DNA from: a bacterium | GTDB lineage: Bacteria > Zixibacteria > MSB-5A5 > WJJR01 | Assembly (NCBI GenBank): GCA_021813505.1 | Contig: JAKAKI010000080.1 | Span: 1-61,063, forward strand | Reading direction: 5' to 3' | DNA length: 61,063 nt | Shown: in pieces, positions 55,312 to 61,063 of the stretch | Numbering within the stretch: the stretch's first letter is position 1 | How the letters are laid out: every line of letters begins with the position of its first letter | The notes under the pieces: generated by a model | What the model was told of the DNA's origin: nothing | The model's database searches: none | The model's input: only the letters and a program-made list of their open reading frames with translations | Program-made: the position numbers and the translations under genes

Positions 55312-56430
55312 CTATAGCGCCTTCGCCACCGCGTCTGCGACCTCGAGCGTGGTGTTACTCCCGCCCATGTCGTACGTGCGCACCTTACCGTCCTTGATGA
55401 CCTTGGCGATCGCCTTCTCCAGACGGGATGACATGGCCGTCTCACCGAGCCAATCCAGCATCAATTTGACCGTCAGGATCGTGGCCATCGGATTAACCTT
55501 GTACATGCCGGCGTATTTCGGCGCTGAACCATGCGTTGGCTCGAACACCGCGTAGTTGTCCCCGATATTCCCCGATGACGCGAAACCCAATCCCCCCACC
55601 AACTGCGCGCACAGATCGGAAATGATGTCGCCGAACATGTTCGACGTCACCATCACACCGTAATCCTTGGGGTTCTTGATCAACCACATGCACATCGCGT
55701 CAATGTTGGCTTCGTAGAACTTGATACCGGGGTACCCGTTCGCCACATCCCGGGCGGTGCGGGTCATCAGCCCGGAGGTCTCGCGCAGCACGTTGGGCTT
55801 CTCGACCAGTGTCACCGACGGATACCCGTATTTCTTGGCGTACTCGAATGCCGAGGTCACAATCGTGCGGCTTGCCGGTCTGGTGATAATCCGGCAGGAG
55901 ATCGCAATGTCTTCGGCCTTGACCTTGTCGAACTTCTTCATGCTCTTGCTGTGTTCGATCAGCTTCGCGCGCAAGTCGTCGGCCACCGGATGGAATTCCA
56001 CGCCGGCATACAAATCCTCGGTGTTCTCCCGGAAGACAACCAGATCGATGTCGTCGCGATAATTGAGCGGATTGCCGGGAAACGCTTTGCAGGGACGAAG
56101 ATTCGTGTGCAGGTTGAATGCCTGCCGCAATCCGACAATCGGGGAGGAGTATTTCAGGCCCTTTTCCTTGAGTGCGGGCGCCAGCTCAGCCTCGGCTTCC
56201 TCCTTGGGTTTCGATGTAATCGCGCCAAAGAGGGCACAATTGGTTTCCCGCAGGATCTTCAGCGTGCGCTCGGGAAGCGGATTGCCTTCTTCGCACCAGA
56301 ATTCCCAGCCGATGTCCGCGTTGATGTACTCCGCGTCCAGTTTGAGCGAATCGAGCACAACCCGCGCCGCATCCAATACATCCTTGCCGATTCCGTCTCC
56401 AGGCATCCACGCGATCTTATACTTGGCCAT
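55312..56430 (-). CDS. Isocitrate/isopropylmalate dehydrogenase family protein
   Basis: A 372-residue beta-decarboxylating dehydrogenase: MPGDGIGKDVLDAARVVL, LFGAITSKPKEE, LRPCKAFPGNPLNYRDDIDL, VVFRENTEDLYAGVEF, SNMFGDIISDLCAQLVGGLG and EPTHGSAPKYAG. The ENTEDLYAG segment and neighbours point to isocitrate rather than isopropylmalate as substrate, but homoisocitrate-type activity is possible. NAD is likely since the coenzyme loop is GSAPKYAGMYKVNPMA. Start ATG 56430 has AAGGAGA upstream. Divergent from the citrate-cleavage genes. Confidence 0.88.
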   Translation of the reverse strand: MAKYKIAWMPGDGIGKDVLDAARVVLDSLKLDAEYINADIGWEFWCEEGNPLPERTLKILRETNCALFGAITSKPKEEAEAELAPALKEKGLKYSSPIVGLRQAFNLHTNLRPCKAFPGNPLNYRDDIDLVVFRENTEDLYAGVEFHPVADDLRAKLIEHSKSMKKFDKVKAEDIAISCRIITRPASRTIVTSAFEYAKKYGYPSVTLVEKPNVLRETSGLMTRTARDVANGYPGIKFYEANIDAMCMWLIKNPKDYGVMVTSNMFGDIISDLCAQLVGGLGFASSGNIGDNYAVFEPTHGSAPKYAGMYKVNPMATILTVKLMLDWLGETAMSSRLEKAIAKVIKDGKVRTYDMGGSNTTLEVADAVAKAL

Positions 56431-56623
56431 CGTAGGTTCTCCTTCCCATCGGTTGAGTCGGGCGCAAGTATTGCCGGAATTTGCAGGCTCGGACAAGTGA
56501 AATCGGTCGCGCCCGGACAAAATGTGTACCACACTCGATTATGACGGGCCATGGTCTTGGGCAATTGAAGTAGCCTGCCGTGTCAGAATGTCCCTTCGAG
56601 ATCACTCTCGAGTCCGACACGTG

Positions 56624-56652
56624 TTGACAACCCACCGGGCCACTGTGATATT
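56624..56652 (+). promoter_or_regulatory. Strong sigma-70-type promoter for the citrate-cleavage operon
   Basis: Consensus TTGACA (56624-56629), a 17-base spacer and GATATT (56647-56652) preceded by the TGN of an extended -10 (TGT at 56644-56646). Expected start of transcription near 56659, leaving a 33-base leader to the ATG at 56692. Confidence 0.65.
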
Positions 56653-56691
56653 GGCTCGCCCGGCCGTGCAATCAACCGGTCGAAGGTGTGT

Positions 56692-58257
56692 ATGGCGCGT
56701 TTACACGAATATCATGGCAAGCAACTTCTGCGGGAAGCAGGATTTGCTGTCCCCAAAGGGCAGGTCGTCCGCTCGCAGAGTGAGGTCCCGGCCGCCCTGG
56801 CCATCAGTGGCCTTCCCGCCGTAGTCAAAGCGCAGGCCTGGACCACCTCCCGAGCGGCGCAAGGCGCCATCGCGATTGCCGAGAACGTCGGCGATGTCAC
56901 CGCCGCAACCGTGCGGATGCTTTCGTTGAAAATCGGCGGTTTCGATGTTACCGAAGTCCTGATCGAAGAGAAGGTCGACATCAACCGTGAATTCTACGTC
57001 GGCATTGTTGTCGATGATGCCAACAAGACCCCGGTCGTGATCTTTTCGTCCATCGGCGGATCCGGTATCGAGGAGTTGGCGCGCAAGTATCCGAAGAATG
57101 TCTCCAAGACTCCGGTCGATGTACGTTTCGGATTGCGCGAATACGAGGCGCGTGAAGCAGTGCGCAAGACCGGCGTGACCGGTTCGCTGCAAAACGAGTT
57201 GACGAAGGCATTGCTGACACTCTATCGCGTCGCCCGCCAATGGGAGGCGCGCTCAGCGGAGATCAATCCGCTCGTGCTCCGTGGCGATGGCAAGCTCGTG
57301 GCGTGTGACTGCCGGATTACTGTCGATGACAGCGCGGTCTTCCGCCACCCCGAACTCAAAATCGAAATCGCCCGTGAATTCGGCCGCCCGCCAACCGCCT
57401 TGGACAAGATCGCCTGGACTGTTGAGAAAGACGATTACCGGGGCACCTTCTACTTCATTGAAATGGCGCGAGGCTACAAGAAGGGCGATGGATTCATCGG
57501 CTTCCATGGTGCGGGTGGAGGCGGATCGATGATGTCGATGGATGCGCTGGTGAAACGCGGGTATACGATTGCGAATTTCACCGACACATCCGGAAATCCG
57601 CCGGCATCCAAGGTCTATCGCGCCGCCAAGATTATTCTCTCTCAGCCCAATATCGATGGCTACTTCGGCTCCGGTTCGGGAGTCGCGTCGCAGGAGCAGT
57701 TCCACTCGGCACGCGGCCTGGTCAAGGCGTTTTGGGAGGAAAATCTCTCGATTCCCGCGGTGATCCGGCTCGGCGGCAATGGTGAGGACAAGGCAGTCCA
57801 GATTCTCACCGAATACACGAAAAATCTCCCAGCCCCGGTGGAAGGATACAAGAAGGACGACACCGCCGATTTCTGTGCCCAGCGCATGCAAAAGCTCCTG
57901 GATGCGCAGAGAGATAAAACCACACCGCGTAACCTGGCCTTGCCGGTCACTCCGGAATTCACCGCCAAAGACCCATACTCATTCGACACGCCGACCGGCA
58001 AAGTCGTTCTCGATCACGCTCTCTGCCGTGATTGCCAGACCAAGAGTTGCGTCCAGACTTGTGTGCCGCAAATCCTCAAAGATCAGGATGGTGTCGTTGT
58101 CCTGAACATCTCACGCGAAGACGCCAAAGCCGGCAAGTGCATTGAATGTCTGGCCTGCGAAGTCGAATGCCGTATCGGCGGGAACGCCGGTGGCCGGGTG
58201 ATCCTGCCGATCCCCGGTTTGGATGAGTACCGAACGAAAGTCGCGGCGGGGGAATAA
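56692..58257 (+). CDS. Succinyl-CoA synthetase beta-like ATP-grasp protein fused to a FixX-like ferredoxin
   Basis: A 521-residue protein. Residues 1-395 follow the ATP-grasp and CoA-ligase beta layout: ARLHEYHGKQLLREAGF, KVDINREFYVGIVVDD, EINPLVLRGDGKLVACD, GFHGAGGGGSMMSMDALV and FTDTSGNPPASKVYRAAKI. The usual glycine-rich GGRGKAGG loop is replaced by WTTSRAAQGA. Residues about 430-515 carry two Fe-S motifs, CRDCQTKSCVQTC (CX2CX4CX3C) and CIECLACEVEC (CX2CX2CX3C), in FixX-type arrangement. With the next two genes it resembles a split ATP-citrate lyase or citryl-CoA synthetase; succinyl-CoA or malyl-CoA synthesis are alternatives. Confidence 0.82.
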   Translation: MARLHEYHGKQLLREAGFAVPKGQVVRSQSEVPAALAISGLPAVVKAQAWTTSRAAQGAIAIAENVGDVTAATVRMLSLKIGGFDVTEVLIEEKVDINREFYVGIVVDDANKTPVVIFSSIGGSGIEELARKYPKNVSKTPVDVRFGLREYEAREAVRKTGVTGSLQNELTKALLTLYRVARQWEARSAEINPLVLRGDGKLVACDCRITVDDSAVFRHPELKIEIAREFGRPPTALDKIAWTVEKDDYRGTFYFIEMARGYKKGDGFIGFHGAGGGGSMMSMDALVKRGYTIANFTDTSGNPPASKVYRAAKIILSQPNIDGYFGSGSGVASQEQFHSARGLVKAFWEENLSIPAVIRLGGNGEDKAVQILTEYTKNLPAPVEGYKKDDTADFCAQRMQKLLDAQRDKTTPRNLALPVTPEFTAKDPYSFDTPTGKVVLDHALCRDCQTKSCVQTCVPQILKDQDGVVVLNISREDAKAGKCIECLACEVECRIGGNAGGRVILPIPGLDEYRTKVAAGE

Positions 58258-58343
58258 GGACTAAGGACAAAGGACGACATAAGGCCAAACGTAGGGGCGC
58301 CCCTGTGTGGGCGCCCGGTTCCGAATTCGCGCAACCATAACGT

Positions 58344-59270
58344 ATGAGCATCCTCGTCGACGAAACCAAGACTGTCATCGTGCAGGGCATTACCGGCCGC
58401 GAGGGAATGGCGCGCACGCAACTCATGCAGCGCTACGGCACCCGTGTCGTCGCCGGCTGCACACCCGCCAAAGGGGGACAGGATGTCCTGGGTGTGCCGG
58501 TTTTCGATACCGTCATGGAAGCCGTCGAGAAGATGGGACCCATCGATGTCTCCACGATTTTCGTCCCCGCGCCACTGGTCAAGAACGCGGCCCTCGAGGC
58601 CATCGCGGCGGGCATCAAACTCCTGGTGATCGTGCCTGATCGCGTCCCGATCTACGACGTTCTCGAAATCGCCGCTGCCGCCAAGGATGTCGGCGCCCGT
58701 TTCGTCGGGCCCAACACGCTGGGACTCCTGTCACCCGGCCGGGCTGTATTTGGCATGATCGGCGGTTCGGCTGCCTCCGCAAAAGACTGGTTCCTTCCCG
58801 GACGTGTTGGAGTGACCTCGCGCTCCGGCGGTATCACATCCTCCATCGCGTACTACCTCTCTCGCGCCGGTATCGGCCTGTCCACGATCATCCATGTTGG
58901 CGGCGATGGGATCATCGGGACCGATCACCCCGCGGTCATGGAGTTGTTCGAATCAGACCCCGACACCGATTGCGTCGTGATGTTCGGCGAAATCGGTACC
59001 TCACAAGAGGAACGCGTCGCCGATCTCATCGGCTCCGGCAAATTCACCAAGCCTCTGATCGCGTACATCGGTGGCAAAGGGGCGCAGACGGGAACACGCT
59101 TCTCGCATGCCGGGGCCATCATCGAAGGTGACCGGGGCACGCACGACGGTAAAGTCAAACGTTTGCGCGAGGTCGGTGCGACCGTCGTGGACAACTTCGG
59201 CGATATCCCGGACGCGGTGAAGACGATCATCCGGCCAATGGAGACCGCGAAAATCCCCATCATCGAGTAG
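58344..59270 (+). CDS. Succinyl-CoA/citryl-CoA synthetase alpha-like subunit
   Basis: A 308-residue CoA-binding ligase subunit. The N-terminal Rossmann part reads VIVQGITGREGMARTQLMQ, VVAGCTPAKGGQDVLGVPVF and VPAPLVKNAALEAI, then RFVGPNTLGLLSPG and GVTSRSGGITSSIAYYL. The phosphohistidine loop is GTRFSHAGAIIEGDRGT, His about residue 254. It should pair with the upstream beta-like protein to make an acyl-CoA with ATP. An 86-base gap containing a GGGCGCCC hairpin (58291-58318) separates them; same operon expected. Confidence 0.88.
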   Translation: MSILVDETKTVIVQGITGREGMARTQLMQRYGTRVVAGCTPAKGGQDVLGVPVFDTVMEAVEKMGPIDVSTIFVPAPLVKNAALEAIAAGIKLLVIVPDRVPIYDVLEIAAAAKDVGARFVGPNTLGLLSPGRAVFGMIGGSAASAKDWFLPGRVGVTSRSGGITSSIAYYLSRAGIGLSTIIHVGGDGIIGTDHPAVMELFESDPDTDCVVMFGEIGTSQEERVADLIGSGKFTKPLIAYIGGKGAQTGTRFSHAGAIIEGDRGTHDGKVKRLREVGATVVDNFGDIPDAVKTIIRPMETAKIPIIE

Positions 59271-59287
59271 GGTGGGCTCTGCCCACC
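59271..59287. repeat. Short GGTGGGC/GCCCACC palindrome
   Basis: GGTGGGCTCTGCCCACC begins directly after the stop codon of the alpha-like gene. Related copies are at 12781-12797, 60888-60904 and 60930-60946. Confidence 0.75.
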
Positions 59288-59308
59288 TCTTGTAGGTCAG
59301 GAGCAATC

Positions 59309-60088
59309 ATGGGCGACATGAACTGGTCATCCGCAATCACCGAGATCGGCCCCAATGTCATCCGTCTCCGCGGCTACCCGGTCGAAGAGTTGATGGGCAG
59401 GATCGGCTTCGCCGAAGCGATTCATCTCGCCTTGCTTGGCGAACTCCCTGATCCCGCGACCGCCACGATCCTGAACGCGATCTTTGTCTCATCGGTCGAC
59501 CATGGCACCTCGCCGCCGTCTGTCCTCTCAACTGTAACGGTGGCCTCGACCGGTGCACCGCTCGGTGCGGCGGTTGCCGCCGGCATTCTCTCGATTTCCA
59601 GATTCCACGGCGGCGCCATCGAAGATTCGATGAAGGCCATCAGCGAAGCGGTGGCCGCGGCAAAGAGCAAGGGCCTGTCGTTCGAGGATGCCGCCCTCGC
59701 CACATTCGAAAGCTACAAGGCACGCGGAGCGCGGCTACCCGGATTCGGGCATCGCCTGCATACCAAAGACCCGCGCACTACCAGGCTGCTGCAAATGGTC
59801 GATGACCTTGGCAAGGCAAAAGACGGACTTGCGATGGCCCGTGCGCTCGAGTCGACGATTGCCAAGGAGGCCGGCAAGCCGCTACCCCTCAATGTCGACG
59901 GTGCGATTGCCGCGGTGCTGCTCGACTTGAACGTGCCGCCCGCCCTCGCCAATGCCTTTTTCATGATTGCGCGTCTGCCCGGGCTGGTGGCGCATGCCAA
60001 CGAAGAGCGGACCCGTCAGAAACCGATGCGCCAAATTCACCCGACCGATACCACCTACGACGGTCCGGCTCTCCGCCACCTGAAATGA
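59309..60088 (+). CDS. Citrate synthase-fold lyase, probable citryl-CoA lyase
   Basis: A 259-residue citrate-synthase-fold protein, much shorter than true citrate synthases (usually about 370-430). The three catalytic positions are retained: His in RFHGGAIEDSM (about 101), His in PGFGHRLHTKDPR (about 147) and Asp in LNVDGAIAAVLLDL (about 196). RQKPMRQIHPTDTTYDGPA ends the protein in place of the usual RPRxxYxG tail. This size and pattern fit citryl-CoA lyase or the C-terminal domain of ATP-citrate lyase, splitting citryl-CoA into acetyl-CoA and oxaloacetate. It follows the alpha-like gene by 38 bases. Confidence 0.82.
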   Translation: MGDMNWSSAITEIGPNVIRLRGYPVEELMGRIGFAEAIHLALLGELPDPATATILNAIFVSSVDHGTSPPSVLSTVTVASTGAPLGAAVAAGILSISRFHGGAIEDSMKAISEAVAAAKSKGLSFEDAALATFESYKARGARLPGFGHRLHTKDPRTTRLLQMVDDLGKAKDGLAMARALESTIAKEAGKPLPLNVDGAIAAVLLDLNVPPALANAFFMIARLPGLVAHANEERTRQKPMRQIHPTDTTYDGPALRHLK

Positions 60089-60124
60089 GTTTCTCTTCTG
60101 ACAGACTTCTCGATCGCGCAAAGT

Positions 60125-60193
60125 GGGAGGGCGAGGCTCCTGCCGAGCCATCTTCCCGCGCGGAAAGAGGCTCGGCAGGAGCCTCGCCCTCCC
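60125..60193. repeat. 70-bp-type palindrome with 25-bp arms, copy 4
   Basis: Arms at 60125-60149 and 60169-60193 with a 19-base loop, matching copies at 41114 and 54244. It sits in the gap between the lyase gene and the HD-domain gene. Confidence 0.88.
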
Positions 60194-60287
60194 AAAGCGC
60201 TGAGTCGAATCAGTCCAGTGTAATGACCACACAATCCATGAAGCGCAAACCTGCCATTGAGTGGCCCCTTTCGCACTCAACGCGCCA

Positions 60288-60320
60288 GTTGCGGACAAGG
60301 GGCTTTCAGCCCCTTGACTC
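60288..60320. repeat. AAGGGGCT hairpin repeat, second copy
   Basis: TTGCGGACAAGGGGCTTTCA followed by GCCCCTTG: an inverted copy of 44143-44173. It ends 27 bases before the HD-domain start. Confidence 0.75.
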
Positions 60321-60346
60321 GTTCGCCTAGAAGCGAGGAAAGTACC

Positions 60347-60880
60347 ATGCCCAACGAAATCCTCTCCATCTTCCCCGAAATCAACGAAATCAAGGACGCG
60401 ACCCTGCGCAGCAAGACCGCCGCGACTTGGACCGCTGCGATGAAACGCAGCACGCTGTCCTACGATGATCTGCGCACCATGCCGTTCACGCTTTTGGTGT
60501 CCAACGTCAACGTGACCTTCGTTGAACACGTGCGTACTGTGTGCAAAATGTGCATCGCCTGCTGGGATGTGTTGCAGAAATCCTACGGCGACCGCAACAT
60601 GGTCGACCGCGACGTCCTGATCGCCGGCGCGATGCTCGCCGATGTCGGCAAAGTGCTGGAGTTTACCAAGAAAGACGGCCAGTTCGTCAAAAGTGAACAC
60701 GGCCGTTTGCTCCGCCATCCGTTCAGCGGTGTAGGACTCTGCTGGGAGCAGGGGCTACCCGAAGCGGTGATTCACGTCGTGGCGATGCATTCCAAGGAAG
60801 CGGCCGGTGGCAAACGCACCCCGGAAGGCATCGTCCTGCACCACGCCGATTTCATCGACTTCGAACTTGTCGGAGGCTGA
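60347..60880 (+). CDS. HD-domain (HDIG-like) phosphohydrolase-fold protein, HD pair altered
   Basis: A 177-residue cytoplasmic protein with an HD-superfamily pattern: VEHVRTVCKMCIA (first His), GAMLADVGKVLEF, HGRLLRHPFSGVGLCWEQGL and LHHADFIDFE. At the signature position the usual LHDIGK reads LADVGK, so the metal-binding His is replaced by Ala while Asp is kept; catalysis is doubtful unless another His substitutes. It is embedded between the citryl-CoA lyase and aconitase-family genes. ATG 60347 has GAGGAAA upstream. Its role in this cluster is unknown. Confidence 0.78.
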   Translation: MPNEILSIFPEINEIKDATLRSKTAATWTAAMKRSTLSYDDLRTMPFTLLVSNVNVTFVEHVRTVCKMCIACWDVLQKSYGDRNMVDRDVLIAGAMLADVGKVLEFTKKDGQFVKSEHGRLLRHPFSGVGLCWEQGLPEAVIHVVAMHSKEAAGGKRTPEGIVLHHADFIDFELVGG

Positions 60881-60929
60881 TCTGTACGGTGGGCTCCGCC
60901 CACCAATTGTTGTCCGAGATATCTTGTAG

Positions 60930-60952
60930 GGTGGGATCTGCCCACCTTTTTT
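60930..60952 (+). terminator. Possible terminator or attenuator ahead of the aconitase-family gene
   Basis: GGTGGG (60930-60935) pairs with CCCACC (60941-60946), followed by six T. A related stem without the T run is at 60888-60904. It could end or reduce transcription before the next gene. Confidence 0.5.
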
Positions 60953-60971
60953 GAGCGGCCAAGGAGATTAC

Positions 60972-61063
60972 ATGGGCCAGACAGTCGTCGAAAAACTCGC
61001 CACCGCCCACGCGGTGGGGCTCGAGCCAGGGGAGAAGGTTCTTTCCGGAGACTTCATTCGTAT
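60972..61063 (+). CDS. Aconitase / 3-isopropylmalate dehydratase large subunit family, N-terminus only
   Basis: Only the first 30 codons are in the window; the gene runs off the end. MGQTVVEKLATAHAVG and GEKVLSGDFIR match the N-terminus of aconitase-superfamily proteins (aconitase A-type bacterial and LeuC-like forms). ATG follows AAGGAGATTAC. With isocitrate dehydrogenase and citryl-CoA lyase genes adjacent, aconitase is the better guess. Confidence 0.65.
   Translation, partial: MGQTVVEKLATAHAVGLEPGEKVLSGDFIR

Noticed and set aside
55312-56430. 3-isopropylmalate dehydrogenase (leuB) call
   Set aside because: No other leucine genes are seen apart from a truncated aconitase-family start, and the ENTEDLYAG region and TCA neighbours favour isocitrate; kept as a family-level call.

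Overview
This window is a gene-dense, roughly 60% GC chromosomal segment from a Gram-negative (double-membrane) bacterium. The outer-membrane machinery is plain: lptD, lptC, lolA, bamD, a tamB/tamA-like pair, and the KDO genes kdsA, kdsB, kdsC and kdsD. A large secreted protein ends in a SPNPFN-type C-terminal sorting domain, the kind used by FCB-group bacteria and related candidate phyla (Zixibacteria, Latescibacteria, Eisenbacteria, KSB1). I infer an uncultured relative of that group and cannot name a species. No tRNA, rRNA, CRISPR array, transposase or prophage gene was seen.

Layout. 1-3300: two-component system (5'-truncated sensor kinase and NtrC-type sigma-54 regulator). 3518-8347: secreted kelch/metallophosphoesterase/PKD protein and a histone-deacetylase-family amidohydrolase. 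8584-21431: lptD, a cytochrome c, ftsK, lolA, rimO, a lytic transglycosylase, an unknown secreted protein, bamD, nadD and a DUF2064 transferase. 21631-28248: creatininase-family enzyme, then minus-strand outer-membrane proteins, a CXXCH lipoprotein, and pabC/pabB. 28602-36852: ECF sigma/anti-sigma pair, a degenerate HtrA-like protein and tamB-tamA. 36937-44000: glutamine amidotransferase-like hydrolase, cysteine desulfurase with mnmA, three tiny genes, Nudix hydrolase, thioesterase, M24 peptidase and gatC. 44294-54850: the KDO/lipopolysaccharide block kdsB-pyrG-kdsA-kdsC-kdsD-lptC, interrupted between pyrG and kdsA by a lower-GC McrBC restriction island with two unknown genes. 55312-61063: central carbon cluster.

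The last cluster is the most interesting. A succinyl-CoA-synthetase beta-like protein with a C-terminal FixX-like ferredoxin domain, an alpha-like protein and a small citrate-synthase-fold protein follow one another in the beta-alpha-lyase order of ATP-citrate lyase. An isocitrate/isopropylmalate dehydrogenase diverges from them, and an aconitase-family gene starts at the window end. Together these look like a split citrate-cleaving (citryl-CoA synthetase plus citryl-CoA lyase) C6 branch of the TCA cycle, possibly run reductively.

The intergenic regions are unusually rich in palindromic repeats. At least six families recur: a 119-bp element with GTTGAAAAACC ends, a 70-bp palindrome with 25-bp arms, a 120-bp element with 28-bp arms, and several short hairpins. 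Some touch coding sequence: one supplies the stop codon of the deacetylase gene, and another may be translated as the N-terminus of LptC.
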